Of a stretch of DNA of 64,000 nucleotides, positions 51,401-63,428 are shown piece after piece. The position numbers and the translations under genes were made by a program. The number at the start of each line of letters is the position of its first letter. Position 1 is the first letter of the stretch. Source of the stretch: Lutjanus erythropterus (taxonomy: Eukaryota; Chordata; Actinopteri; Lutjaniformes; Lutjanidae); contig CM034607.1 of the NCBI GenBank assembly GCA_020091685.1, forward strand, positions 29,944,831 through 30,008,830. Direction: 5' to 3'. A model generated the notes under the pieces. The model had not been told where the DNA came from, did not search any database, and saw only the letters and a program-made list of their open reading frames with translations.

Positions 51401-54400
51401 CCTCTGCCAGCGATTCAGCCCAATTACAGACCTCTGCCCTCCATCGACGTCACACCGCTGTCCCCTCAGAGACGGAAAGGTAACGTCCTCACCTTAATAT
51501 TTACCTCCTTATTTATGAAACATCACAGTTCCTTCTCCTAAACCTCGATAACCATCAAGCAGACATAAACATGATCCTCATACTGTGAATGTCTAACATT
51601 CCAGACACAAACACTTTAACTTTTCATTAATATTTCCTCCATATTTTTCTATATTTTGACAGCGCTGTAGTCATGTATGGACTTCTGTAGGGTTCTGACT
51701 GACATGCAGTGTGTTGTGTTTACATGCATTTAATTAACTGGTTGCTGTTCTCCAATAACCTGATTTCATTTCAACAAAATATATAACAGGTCTAATGTTT
51801 TTTTTCTGAATTTTTTGTTCATACAGCCTTGACAATTTGCTATATAGGCACATTTTGACTCGTAGAAGTCTCCTCACCCGTGATATCATTCAGAGGTTAT
51901 ACAACTTAACTTATACCAAGAAGACAGGTAAACAATTAAAGTAAGTATACAAGTTCTGTAAATTAATCATAGTTAAGATAAACAAATAAATAAGTATTAA
52001 AAAACACAAAATAATAATAAAGACAATTAATAAATATGTTTTAAGGGGTCATTTTTAGACATTTTAAAAAGAAAATGTTACATATTGTAACTTTAAACAT
52101 CATGTAAAAGACCACATCTCTGGTTTGGTGTTCTGTTTCTTGGTTCCTGTTTGCACACTGGTGTATTGGCCCTGTTTTACTGATCACTTGGAGCTGTGTA
52201 AAGTTACTACCAATACAAACATTCTTACTGCTGCTGCTTCACATTAAAACCTTTCCACTAGCGAACCTGCAGGATGCTTTTAGAAGAGGAAATAATAGGA
52301 AATGCACTGTGTCTGTCACCAAGTTAGCAGTGCTTTTCATCATTTAAAAATAGGTCTAATCAATCAGATATGGAATCTGTGTAATTTGGTGAGTGGATCA
52401 GTTAAAAATATTGCACAGAGGAAGAATCCATACAGAGACTAACCCTAAAATCCCTATAAATACATGTGAAATAAGCAAACTGTGCTTCCTGAAACGGTCA
52501 GGTGTTGGAGGGAAATCTGACTACTGACTTCCTTTGAGAGTATTTATTGTAACTGGGTTGCTCAAGTAGATGCAACCACATTCTGTGGTTACCTGTGTAA
52601 CCTGGTTTCTGTTTTATGTGCGTGTAAATGTGCTGAGTGAGCCCATGTGTAGAAAGTGACTGAAGCTGCATTTTTGATTTCCAGAATCAGAGTCAGGTTT
52701 TCACACGTAAGGGGTTTGCTCTGTTGCATAGCACCGAATGTAGTGGGAGAAAATATGAGTAAAAATCAAAATATGGCTGAACAATCAATCCAAATATTAT
52801 TGAAACTGCAACATGGCCATGTGAAAAATCCAAATGGCAGAGGCTTCAATTATTTGATAAAGGAAAAATGCATCACAACAAAATGAAGCATTGTGGTGCC
52901 ACAGAGACGCCTCAGCCTCCAAATCATATTCTCCAGACGAGAGTGAACGTGCTTGTTTGGTACAGAGCCCAGCAAAAATCAAAGTGTTTTCATGTAAAAT
53001 CATCATCGTCATGTTTATTTTTTCCAGTACAATGAAAATACAAAATTACCATTCCCACTGAATGCTGACTCAAAATGAAAATTGCGATATCTGTCAATTA
53101 TTGCAATGTTTTTTTTGCATTATCATCATTCAACCCCAGATGGAAGCAAGGACTACAAATCAAAAAAGGCATAAATAGAAAATAGAAAATTGACATTAAC
53201 ATATGAAAATCTAAATTATATTCTAGAAACATTATGTACAATATGATAACAATATATGTAATTTAAATAAATGGCAGAGCTACACAGGTTTATGCAGGAA
53301 TGTGTGAAGTTCACAGTATTAATTTGCTGCTCCACCCTGGTTTAGGGGTGTGACAGGCCACAGATATACTTGCTTTCACCTACACGTTTGCATACAGATC
53401 CATGTGCATCATGGCTGCCCTGTGCATCCTGCATCCATTTGGAGTGATGATTGTGCAAAAGCAAAGCTGAGCAATTTTATTGCTTCACAGAAGAGCTCTT
53501 TTAGGGAGAACCAAGGCCAAAATAATAAACAAAACCTCTCTGACCCCTTGGTTGAGTAAACCCAAACTAAACAAAACTAACATGAGCAGCAGGTGTCTGG
53601 GGAAAAAAATACCACATAATGTTAGCAATAAAACCAGAGCTAACGCCTCAGGGTCCAGGAGGCGTGCAGGTCCTGGAAGGAGAGCAGATTGCAGCCGATC
53701 ACTGTCTTGGTGTAGTGAATGATACGCTGCAGTCTGTCCTTGTCCTTGGCAGAGGAAGCTGAAACTTGACCAGTTGCTTTGGTCACTTCAGTGACAAATA
53801 TTTTTATCTCCCAACACAGAGCTGTCACTGAACAGCTTGAGGCTTTTGGCTCGCTCAGACTTAAACATACTTTGGGTGTAAAAAAAAAAATTGTAGCCTT
53901 GTGCATTCACGCAAATTGTAAACCAGTTATTTCTTTTCTTTTCAGTGTCAGCATATCTGTAAATGTTCATCCTGTCCTGCCCTGTGTCACCCTGCTTGAC
54001 TTTCACTCCCTTCCGTACTTTCAGTTCCTGTCTGCAATGACGAGGAGGACGCCGGCTTCACAGGGAAGAGATTCAACTCTAAGATGGTGGTCTACTCAGG
54101 ATCGAAGACCTCATACCTGCCCAGGATGATGACTTTGTACGAGCAGTGCATCCGTGTGCTGCAGAACAACATCGACTGTGAGTGGAGCTGCTGTGTATTA
54201 TTTCATTTTCAGATAGATCAAAGTTTCTCCCAGCAGGTGTCACTAGAGTGTCTGTAGATGCCCACAGTGTTGCCACAAGCTTGTATACCATAAAATAACC
54301 ACTAAATGTGTTCACAATGTTATTTTATCCTAAATTAAATGCCACTCAGATGAACTTCATGTGAAGTGGATTAAAAGAAGGGCAGGGCTCACCACAAAGG

Positions 54401-54656
54401 ATAAAAGATAAACAGAAACATACTTAATCACCCGACTAAGAGCCAATATGTGCCACTCGTCTGTGGTCACTTCCCACCCATCTGTTATAATGAAGTGGTT
54501 AAAACAAATGAAGATAACTGCACAGATGTGACTGTTGGCTGCGTCTGTGCTCTTTCAGCCATCGCTGAGGTGGGCGGTGTGCCGTTTGAGATCCTGGAGC
54601 CGGTGTTGGAACGATGCACGCCAGAACAGCTGTACCGCATCGAGCAGAGCAACCAG

Positions 54657-54695
<39 letters not shown>

Positions 54696-57320
54696 GTTTT
54701 TATACCTGTGAGTATAGAGTGTGTAGAGTATTGGGCGTTGCACCTTTTTGATTTAATAAGGACACTTGACGTTGTGCCATAAACCCCTCCTCTGCTTCTC
54801 CAGATTTACTCAAAAGAAAAAAAGACTCTCGTGGATTATTTTTTTGATTCTGACTGTTCCTGTCACAGCTTGTTTCTCTATAAAAGGTCTGTGCAGAAAA
54901 CAACACATGTTCTCGTACTTGCCAACCCTCCAGATGTTCCCGGAAGACTCTAGCTTTTCATTGTCCTCTCCCAGATACTCTTCCCAGAGTCACAATTCCC
55001 CCATATTTCTCCTGACTTATGACAAATTTCTGGCACTGTACAGCATATAGAGCCACTACAACTCTAAAAGTCTACTGTTTCCACCCAGACAACAATACAG
55101 CTGCACCACATTGTGTTTCGTGACACGGCAGAGAGCTGCTCGTACCAGCTGTATCCAGTCCTCCTTTAAAACATCCATGCTTGAGCCTCGTCTTCCTCAG
55201 TGAGTGAGAGACAGAGAGAAATGCAGAGTAAGAAAGAGAAAGAAATACTGAAGCAAATTTTAGACGGCCTGGAAAGAAGCTATCCTGTTTCTCGTGTTTT
55301 AAAGTTTTAAAGGAGAGGGGCACATTTTTTTCTAAGAGCAGCTTTTGTTAGTTTTATTCTTTAGAAGTCACCAGAATGCAGGAAACAAAGTTGACGAAAT
55401 CCTGAGACCCTCTGCTTTAGTTTCAGAATCCTCTATATTTATTAGGTCTCAACGTTGGAAAGTTTGATTCTCGTTCACCAAAGAAGAAAGTTATTTTAAA
55501 AGTGAATAAATAGGCCTTCATCTGTGGGTAAGGTGAGGTGTAAAATCATAATTTGAACCAGTCAAGTGGAAGGTTAAAAATAAGTCCTAAATGATAATAA
55601 TGTGCTAATAGATTATAAAAATACACTTGGATATATTAGCACTTCCTCAGGGTGTCTGAGGAAGTGGGAGCACTACACCTGACCAATTAAACGACTTCTT
55701 TTCCCCTCAAAGAGCAGCAGAAACACTCCTGTTATGATAGTTTTTTATGATAAATTGTCTGTGTTGAGTTTTACTGTTTTCAGTGACAAATTCTCAGCCA
55801 AAATAACAATGATAGTTTTACATGATATTAAAATACTCACCATCCATTGTCTTTTCTGTTCAGTGCGGACAGGTGGTCACATAGATGTAAAAACTGCATG
55901 TTTGTACAGTCAGAACAGGAGTATGTGGTGTTATCTTCACCCTCAGTGCACATGTGCATCATAAAGTAAAGCAAACAAGCATCTGATGGAGCGAACAAAC
56001 AATAGATTGACGAGTGAAATGAGTCTAGAGTCTGAGAGGACTGATGGTTGGTCCTTCCTCTTTCAGTGGTTCACGGAGGACTCTGACGACCTCTGGATGC
56101 GTCACTGTCAGCGGGACTTCAAGCGAGAGTCTCCTCAGGAGTACGAGTCATGGAGGGAGATGTATCTGAGGCTGCATGACGAGCGCGAGGAGCGACTGAG
56201 GCTGCTCACGCAGAACATCTCCTCTGCTCACGCCAACAAACCAAAAGGTAGACAGAGAAACTTTTACTGACTCAATCATAGGATCTAAAATAATGAAAGT
56301 GTGACGTTCAGGGTGACAAACATTGATGCTGAATGGTAGTTTTTATATTAAGGTCTGTGAGTGTTGGTGTTTCAGAGTGTTGTGTTTGTCCTAACAGGGC
56401 GGCAGGTGAAGATGGCGTTTGTGAATTCTGTTGCCAAACCGCCCCGTGATGTCCGCCGCAGACAAGAGAAGTTCGGCACCACGAGTGGTTTGTCCACATC
56501 CGCCTCCACCGCGGCATCAGCTCCCATCAAGTCAGTAATCCGCTGCCCACCTGTTGACACCGTCTTAACTTTCACAACACAGCAGGGGCCTCTCAGACTT
56601 AAATACTGTAACATACAGGACATGATCATCTGTGTTTTCAAGTTTCACTAGTTGAGATAGAAAATAATATATGTAAAAAAAAAACTGTGTGCACATCAGA
56701 GTTTTCTCAGGATATTTAGAGGATCTCAGTTCTCAGACATCATTATTGATCTGCTTGTTTTTGGTAAATTGTGGTGGGCATTTTTGAATGATTTTGTTTA
56801 CATTTTATAGGCTAAATGATGGATCATTTAATTGAAAAAATAATGAAGTGTTTAACCAGTAAAAAAAATCAAAGTAGTTGTTGTTGCCTGAATAGAATTT
56901 TCAAAGTAAAATAATCCATATTTGCACTTTACTTTGGGGATTTCAGGCTCAGCCAGTCACTGACCTTTTGTCTCTTCCTGTGTCCTTTCAGAATAAGACC
57001 AGCTACCACAGACTATGCTAGTGAGTCAAGCCGCTCCTCTTCCTCCCAGCATAACCCTCCCAGCTCATCTCGCTTCTCAGCACCAGGTGGAGGTGGAGGA
57101 GGAGGAGGAGTTGGAGGAGGACATGCCGCCCGGGACAAGCCACAGGTCAAAAGTAAGTTTCTGTTCAGGATCCTTAAAAGAACGAGAATTATATTTGAGT
57201 TCCCTTAAATCTGATCTGATGAAACGATTTTGTTTTTGTGTTCTTCCTCCTCTGGCAGAAATCGCCCCCATGATGGCCAAAACTATCAAAGCTTTCAAGA
57301 ACAGATTCTCCCGCCGATAG
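39465..57320 (+). CDS. eloa: Elongin A (RNA polymerase II elongation factor, Elongin B/C partner)
   Basis: Twelve coding exons: 39465-39536, 42845-42901, 43375-43487, 45561-46159, 47795-48129, 51368-51479, 54025-54177, 54559-54656, 56067-56247, 56398-56530, 56992-57152, 57259-57320 (2076 nt, 691 aa; human about 770). Phases agree throughout. Residues 1-80 form the TFIIS N-terminal domain. A low-complexity middle follows, with an 11-Glu run, Glu-Pro repeats, Gly runs and Ser runs. MSFESFL is at 303-309. The BC-box [10 protein letters not shown] (466-475), which binds Elongin C, opens the Elongin A domain ([20 protein letters not shown], then [11 protein letters not shown]). The end [19 protein letters not shown] is family-specific. 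The protein speeds Pol II elongation and, with CUL5-RBX2, ubiquitinates stalled RPB1 (established). In human it sits between RPL11 and PITHD1 in this same order. Identity is very secure. Confidence 0.96.
39790..40238. mobile_element. hAT-like MITE relative (eloa intron 1)
   Basis: AGCAGTGGAGGATTAAGTAC at the left and AAGTACAGTATTTGAGTAAA at the right, with ACTAAAAGTAAAGGTACTTA inside. It is a degenerate relative of the element at 36154-37451. Confidence 0.55.
40240..40316. repeat. Poly-C (15 C) followed by a (GAAT)n tract
   Basis: Fifteen consecutive C at 40240-40254, then about ten GAAT units at 40275-40316, in eloa intron 1. Confidence 0.95.
42530..42716. mobile_element. Right half of the 'GGACCAGTG' TTAA MITE (eloa intron 1)
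   Basis: Ends ACTAAATCTTACATACTGGT then CCTTTAA. Matches the inverted right end of the element at 1247-1608. Confidence 0.65.
48990..49340. mobile_element. Partial foldback MITE (eloa intron 5)
   Basis: AAACCCTGACAGGGTGATGC, AATGACCTGCTCACTCTACA and CCTCCAGAGTCTATAATCAG, then AATAACAGACCTTAGAATGC and a diverged right arm. Same family as 60763-61327. Contains a short local array of ATAGCAACGGTCTGTTCT units. Confidence 0.7.
49609..49940. mobile_element. Full-length 'TTGCAGCTCTA' MITE (eloa intron 5)
   Basis: The left arm GGTTGAAACTAACAATTATT, then TTTAGTTGATTATTTTCTTG, is inverted at the right in GATTAATAATCAATTAACCG ... CGTTGCAGCTCTA. Between them lies AAATGTCAGAAAGTGGCGAA. No coding capacity. 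Confidence 0.65.
51050..51250. repeat. Fragment of a 'GCTAGCTGTTTCCAGTCT' family repeat (eloa intron 5)
   Basis: GACCAGCTGTTTAGCTTAGC, TTTAATGCTAAGCTAACTGT and a TTTCCCAAAATGTTGTACTG-type end. Other fragments lie at 34850-35000, 57718-57957 and 58880-59005. Confidence 0.55.
53640..53790 (-). pseudogene. LINE reverse-transcriptase ORF fragment, C-terminal end (eloa intron 6)
   Basis: The minus-strand frame reads [20 protein letters not shown] then [17 protein letters not shown]. This resembles the end of the ORF2 protein of non-LTR retrotransposons (pattern: K/D-x-x-R-L-Q-R-I/V-[V/I] ... I-x-G-x-x-L-P/S). Only about 45 codons are recognisable and the rest of the element is absent, so this is a 5'- and 3'-truncated relic. 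The clade (CR1, L2 or Rex-like) cannot be told from so short a piece. Confidence 0.5.
54658..54689. repeat. (AC)16 directly at the splice donor of eloa exon 8
   Basis: The exon ends CAG at 54656, the donor is GTAACACAC and the AC tract begins at intron base 2-3. Length changes here would alter the donor's flank. Confidence 0.9.
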
Positions 57321-57406
57321 TGTGAAAGAGACTGAATGTACTTGATGAATTCCAACTGTGTTTTTAATTTAAGTTTAGAAACATTTTACTGCAGACCCCT
57401 ACAAAC

Positions 57407-57410
<4 letters not shown>

Positions 57411-57454
<44 letters not shown>

Positions 57455-57478
57455 ACACACACATACACACACATACAC
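57411..57478. repeat. (CA)n microsatellite in the eloa 3' UTR region
   Basis: Interrupted CA tract (with AT steps at 57449-57475), starting about 90 bp after the eloa stop codon. Confidence 0.95.
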
Positions 57479-57614
57479 CTTCATCTCTACCCAACAAACA
57501 TATCAAATTAACTTTTCAGTATTGGTGGAACAATGGTTGTTCTTTTTGTTATTTTATTTAAGTGGTGGCATTTCTTTTGGGGGTCTTTAAATGAGTATTT
57601 AAATCATGAAAGAC

Positions 57615-57616
<2 letters not shown>

Positions 57617-57679
<63 letters not shown>
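57617..57679. repeat. (AC)31 microsatellite
   Basis: Uninterrupted CA tract about 140 bp after the previous one, in the same orientation. Confidence 0.97.
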
Positions 57680-57683
<4 letters not shown>

Positions 57684-57717
57684 CTGTTACTTTCCTTGTT
57701 TTGTAGCAGACATTTTA

Positions 57718-57957
57718 AAAGGAATAGCTTGACCATTTGGGAAATACGCTTATTTGCTTTCCTATTCATGTCTCTGCACTATGTGAAGCTAGAGCTACCA
57801 GCTGGTTAGCTTAGTTTAGCATAAAGATTGGAAACGGGGGAAAACGGCTAGCATTGCTCTGTCCAAAGGTAACGAAATCCACCTATGACCACCCCGCTCT
57901 GAAGCTCACAAATTATTAACGTACATATTTTGTTCGTTTTTATGTAAAAAAAAAGGG
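57718..57957. repeat. 'GGAATAGCTTGACCATTTGG' family repeat
   Basis: TTAAAAGGAATAGCTTGACC, GGGAAATACGCTTATTTGCT, then GCTTAGTTTAGCATAAAGAT and GGAAACGGGGGAAAACGGCT. The right end abuts the next MITE at its TTAA. Confidence 0.6.
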
Positions 57958-58687
57958 TTAAAGGGATAGTTTGGATTATTTGAAGTGGTGGTCTGGAGAA
58001 GCAGCAGGAGTACCGGTGTCGGAAGCTTTAGGAAGCCACCTTTAAAAAAAAAAAAATCATTATCAGTTTAAGCATATGCTATATTTAGAATATTTTAATT
58101 TCTTTACCTTGCTGTCAGACAACCTTTTCCAACTGGACACTGCAGTTTTAAGTCAAATATCGCTCAACCAAACCCAAACCAACCAAACCTCACTGGCAAA
58201 ATAATTAATTTTACCTTGCAGAACACAAGACTTGCAGGACTTCCGCCGCCTCAGTTGATTAGTTTGTTTCTGTTATTATGTGACTTTGGTGTTTGAAACG
58301 GTTAGTTTTGATTCACTGAAGTCACACAATAACAATAAAAAACTAGCAGATTGAGGTGACGGTAGACAAGCAACTTTTGTGGTCTGTGAGGTAAAATTAC
58401 TGATTTTGCCAAGGGAGTTTGGCTGAGCAAGAAAGAGGGATATTTGGCTTATATACCAATGATTTCTCAGTGGAAAAGACTGATGGCAAAGTAGAGTCGT
58501 GAAAATATCACACTGAAACAAGATGTACCTCTTTTTAAGCAGCTAAAATATGTTTTGCTGCTGCTGCTGCAGTCTGCTCCACACCCCAACTGTGGGCGCG
58601 TTGACCACCATCTACTGTAGGTAATACACTGACTATGGCTAAGTATTTCATACAACCACACTTCAAAAACCAAAACTAACCCTTTAA
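57958..58687. mobile_element. Full TTAA-ended foldback MITE, copy A
   Basis: Starts TTAAAGGGATAGTTTGGATT and ends CAAAACTAACCCTTTAA, with long imperfect inverted arms. GTCTGGAGAAGCAGCAGGAG lies on the left. TGACCACCATCTACTGTAGG, then CACTGACTATGGCTAAGTAT, lies on the right. The middle also folds back around GTTTGAAACGGTTAG. No coding capacity. TTAA at both ends suggests a piggyBac-type target site (inference). Confidence 0.78.
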
Positions 58688-59006
58688 ACCCTGTGCAGAA
58701 CTGACAATTATGCGTTTTACAGGTGGGGTTATGTATTAAACTATTCTTAGCCAGGACCAGTTGCCAGGCAACCGGTGGAGACACTAGTAAGTTAAAAATC
58801 ACAACCAAGAAATAGTTTGGCACTAAACCTCCCCAAAAATATTTTACTTATTTTTTATTACCTTTTGAACAAATGAGACTCAACATGTTAATGAGTGACA
58901 TTTAGAGGTGTTGAGAAGAAGATTTTGCTTCCAGGCTAGCTGTGTCCTCCTGTTCCTAGTCTTTGAGCTAAGCTAAGCTAACGACCTGCTGGCTGTAGCT
59001 TCATGT

Positions 59007-59786
59007 GTAGAGGGATAGTTCAGATTCTTCGAGGTGTTGTCGTATGAGGTAGTCAGTGTATTAGCTACAGTAGATGGCGGTCAGCATGCCTTCAGTTTGG
59101 AGAAAAAGCAGGAGTACTGGTGTAGAAAGTTAAACAATATACTGCTGTGGAGAGGGTCAGCAACAGAACAATGTTAATTTCAGGTATACAGTATATTTAG
59201 AATATTTTCACTATTTTACTTTGCTGTCAGACAATCTGTTGCCAGCCAGGAAACTGCTGTTATAGAAGTCAAATATCACTCTCTCCGAATCAACCAAACT
59301 CCACAGGTGAACTCACTAATTTTCCCTCACAGAACAGGAGTGTTGCTGCCTTGATCTGTAAGTTTGTTTGTGTCATTGTGTGACTTCTGTGAATCTGAGC
59401 AAACCTTTTGCACACTGAAGTCACACTAACAGATTGACTCAGCGACAGTCCAGAAACTCCCATGTGCTGATAAGTAAAATTACTCTTTTTGTCAATGGAC
59501 TTTGGTTGGTTTGGTGAGAGCGATATTTAGCTCATATAACGTTGGTCTCCTGTCGTAAAAGGCTTGAGATGGCAAAGTAGAGCAGTGAAAACATAAATGT
59601 AGAGTACACTTGAACTGATATTGCGCTGCTGATCCTGTCCACAGCAGTTCATTGCTTAGCTTCCTACAGCGGTACTCCTGCTGCTTCTCAGACTTAAGGC
59701 ATCAACCACCACCTACAGTCGGTAATACACTGACTGGTAAGTACCTCATACAACCCTGTTTTTAAAAGTCCGATCTATCCCTTTAG
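59007..59786. mobile_element. TTAA-type foldback MITE, copy B
   Basis: Same family and orientation as copy A, about 320 bp further on: AGAGGGATAGTTCAGATTCT at the left, GTAATACACTGACTGGTAAG and CGATCTATCCCTTTAG at the right. Its arms are more complete (AGCAGGAGTACTGGTGTAGA pairs with GCGGTACTCCTGCTGC). Confidence 0.78.
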
Positions 59787-60430
59787 CAGACAGATGTGAA
59801 AATTGCATTTTTAAAAAAGCATATTTCCCGATATAATTTTTCCTTCACAGGACAAAAAAACGTATTAATTCTTTTAATTTAAGGAACAGTAGTTTGTTAC
59901 TTTCCAGTTCGATCAAATGAAACACTACATGAGGAAAACCTTTACTCGCTCTTGTTTTATCTTTCAATGGCTGCATGGTGCACGTCAGCTGAGGTGTTAA
60001 AACTCCACCAGAGACGTCAACTGGCTGGTTTAAAGACTCTGCTTTTAAGAAAACAAACACATGCATATTTAATCATGTTTTTGAGGATATCAGTGAACTA
60101 CACACACACATACACACACAGACACTTTGTAGACTTATTTTAACCCATCCTGTGGCTTCAGATCATGTTTTCCTGCTGTTGAATGTGTGTGTCCCTGTTT
60201 ATATCTGCTTCACTGTGACAAACCGCTTGAGTGAGGGCTGAAGAGACTGCAGCAAGAGAGGAGCAGCAACAAAAAGGAAAAATAACAATAAGGAAGTAAA
60301 ATTGATAGGACGTCTGCAGCTTCAGTCGACAACAATGATGAGATGTATTTATTTTCAACACTGGGACCTGGCACCCCACATCATGGGCCTGAAAGGAAGT
60401 AGATTTAAAATTGTAATTTTATTAGATTTT

Positions 60431-60436
60431 AATAAA
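60431..60436 (+). terminator. Possible distal polyadenylation signal of eloa
   Basis: AATAAA followed at about 50 bp by the GU-rich stretch TTTTTGTGTGGTGGTG. It is 3.1 kb after the stop codon, so the 3' UTR would have to include the MITEs. I found no closer convincing signal outside a MITE (58334-58339 lies inside copy A). Confidence 0.3.
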
Positions 60437-60762
60437 TGTTCTATGGTCATTTTTATTAAAATTGACTTTTTGCCCTTAACTCTTTTTGTGTGGTGGTGAT
60501 TTTTAGCTGCCCATCTGTCCTGTAGGCCTTCTTAACAAGTTATTAGTATGTTGTTTACATTGTTTATGTTTTCCTCAAGTCATGTAATGTGGCATTTATT
60601 GCCAATTAAACCTACATTTTATGTTGTGCCCTTGTTTCAAATATGTCTTATAATTAACATCCATGATCTTAATCACTGGTTCCCAACCTTTTTTTTTCCA
60701 AGGACCCATTTTTCTATCATCGAGTAAACCAACAACCCCTAATTAAGTCTCATATTTTATAG

Positions 60763-61327
60763 ATAACTTTGTTAAATGCTTGATTCTGATTGGTCAGTTA
60801 CAACATTCTATGGTCTGTTATTTCTTATAACAGACTGTTGCTGAACAGGCCGTTGCTATGGATACAGGTCTACTCAAAAACTCTGGAGGAGCAAGAGGAT
60901 GATTTTTGAATCCATAAAATCATTTTAAAATTAATATTTTGTGTCAAATGATTAATGTTTTTTGATAGCTAAGCATAATAATAAGCAGCATAATGCACAG
61001 TGAGCAGGTCATTATTGTGAAATCAACCCTTTCAGGATGATTCACGTCCTCTCTGCTGTTTGTCAGGTCCTGCATCACCCTGTCGGGGTTTATCTCACAA
61101 TAATGACCTGCTCACTCTACATTATTAAACACCTACTTACTTTAATGAAATCAAGAGTTTGACTCAAAATATATTGACGTAAAAAGTATTTTATTGCTCC
61201 TCCAGAGTCTATGAGAGAACTGTTTCCACAGCAACTGTCTGTTCTTGATAGCAACAGTCTGTTATACAGAAATAACAGACCTCACAATGCCATAATTGAC
61301 AAAAATCAAGTATTTAACAAAGCTGTA
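60763..61327. mobile_element. Full foldback MITE of the 'TTTGTTAAATGCTTGATTCTG' family
   Basis: About 70-bp inverted ends: TAACTTTGTTAAATGCTTGA, then CTGTTATTTCTTATAACAGACT, against TATACAGAAATAACAGACCT, then AATCAAGTATTTAACAAAGC. Inside is a second palindrome around GCAGGTCATTATTGTGAAAT / CTCACAATAATGACCTGC. No coding capacity. Relatives: 17418-17495, 32280-32560, 48990-49340. Confidence 0.78.
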
Positions 61328-61505
61328 TAATAGATTAACAATAATAATGAACAATAACATTACAGAACAACTGATAATCTGTACATTTAACCCAAATAAT
61401 GAATGCAAAACTGCAGGTAGTTTCTGTAAAGCCAGCAATTTGGATGAAATTTGAGCTCATTATTCTGTGAATGTTGCATCAGAAATGAGTTTTCCTGATA
61501 TTTTT

Positions 61506-61507
61506 AG

Positions 61508-61540
<33 letters not shown>

Positions 61541-61542
61541 TA
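61506..61542. repeat. (AT)n microsatellite
   Basis: Nearly pure AT run with one AC step. Confidence 0.9.
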
Positions 61543-61629
61543 AATAGAATTCTGTGTTTGTATTATGTATGTTTTTAAAATAATCATACACAGTTAAGTG
61601 AAGGATCTGAGTGATTCCTTCACCACTGG

Positions 61630-62060
61630 CCAACTCTAAGTAAGTTCGGTACTTAAGTACAATTTTTAGGCACTTGTACTTTACATGAGCTGTACTCCAC
61701 TACATTTTGGTGGTAAATATAGCAGCTTTCACTCCATTACATTTATTTGAGAGTATTTGTTACAAGTCACTTTGCAGATTTAGATTACTAACACAAAATA
61801 AAAATAATTTAATACATTTTTATTAATATTATGAATTACAATTATAATCAAATAGTATTTTAATATTATTATGAAATGTGCCATTCAGAACAGTGAGCAC
61901 TTTTATTTTTAGTATTTTAGTGTTTTCTGAGGTTAATATATTGCAGTTTTATTTATTTAAGCGTTTGAATGCAGGGCTTTTAGTTATAAAAGTATTTTTA
62001 CACCTGTAAAACCTGTTTTTACTTATGTAAAATGCCTGAGTAATTCAGCCATCACTGCAA
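61630..62060. mobile_element. Degenerate hAT-like MITE ('ACTTAAGTACAATTTT')
   Basis: CGGTACTTAAGTACAATTTT, ACTCCACTACATTTTGGTGG and CATTACATTTATTTGAGAGT match the interior of the element at 36154-37451. Ends degraded. Confidence 0.6.
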
Positions 62061-63275
62061 ATTCTTCTAAATCACGCCAACACCATGACAATAATCTGTG
62101 ATGGAGGATCACATGTACACTTCATTTTAAGACGTGTAGCCTGTTAGTAGTTACTTTATTGTCAGTAGTAATATCGCCAAATGGATTTACCTTTAAAACA
62201 AACAGAAGCTCATTAAATGTGATGCACTGATCTGAATTACTGCAGACAATGGCTTTACGACAGTTATAAACTGTTTGAGACAGTATTGACGTTTGGTGGT
62301 AAGAGATGTCAGCCAATCAGAGAGCACATCACGTGTTTGGTGTTTTGCTGCTCATGCAGGTGAAGTGGCCGCAATGTTGTAGAGGATCATTTCCGGTGAG
62401 GCGCTCATTCCCTTCAATAAAATACCTGTCTGCACTCAAATCCTTTTTTTAAAAAAAGATAGTGAGGTCGTGTACTCAATATCACTCATACAGGCTTTGA
62501 TTTTTGAATGCCTATTGTCAAAAATCATGAACATATGAATATATAGCCAGTCTCAACTCATAGTTTAGCCATGAAAATGTGACAATCTACTACCAGCAAC
62601 ACATTAATTTTCACAGTAACTGAGTTTATTGCAGGATATTTATATTTTATTTCAACATTTTTTTTCCTTTAAAATGCGTTTCACGTCTGTTTTCGTTTCA
62701 CATTTCCCCAACTTTAGTTTGATTTTCTAATGTCACTTTGTCTTCATTTATATCAACACAAACAGGGACAGTTATCTGATTGGCTATATGATCGGCAATA
62801 AAAATGTACATATAACAGCTGATAAAAACGACAACCACAAAAATAGCAAACATGTTTTTAAAAAATAAGGGATGAAAACAAAATAAATTCATGTAGTGTG
62901 AGACAAATACATATTCTGAATAAGTTGAAAATTAAACAATACAAAATTAAATAGAAACCTTTAAGTAAATAAATTAAGTTCATCAAACCTATGTTTCTGC
63001 AAAATTCTAAAAACCTGTTGACTTTGTAAAGTTTGTAAGAGCAAAAGAGTTAAGTATGAGGAGTGGAAATAACAAAAATTAACTGATAACAATGAAAGTG
63101 ATGGAAAAGGCACGTGAATCGAAAACAGGAGTAAAAAGAATGTGAAATGAAAAATTGAGTGATTTGATCAATTTCAAGATGATTTGATATAAGCAGTTGT
63201 GATAATAAAACAGAACTATGTATCATCATCGACAATTTGTTTTATTTTGAAAATCTCGAACCGGACGTGCACATC
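62061..63275. other. Intergenic eloa-pithd1, no gene seen
   Basis: AT-rich DNA with no recognisable exon or repeat family until GC rises near 63250. Confidence 0.55.
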
Positions 63276-63283
63276 TGACGTCA
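63276..63283 (+). promoter_or_regulatory. pithd1: Perfect CRE/ATF palindrome upstream of pithd1
   Basis: TGACGTCA, the full CREB/ATF consensus, 146 bp before the pithd1 start codon in a short GC-rich, TATA-less stretch (CCGGACGTGC just before, CCGCGAACTG after). Position and perfection make a real promoter element likely; the binding factor is inference. Confidence 0.5.
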
Positions 63284-63428
63284 GTTCGCTTGACAGACAA
63301 GAGGTCTGTTCGCTTCAGGCCGCGAACTGAAACTTAACTGAGCTCGTTCCACTTTAAACTAAACACGCTGGACGAACGTCTCTCTGTCCGTGCTGTCTGT
63401 ACTGGAGAGCAGCGTTTTGAGCTCCACG

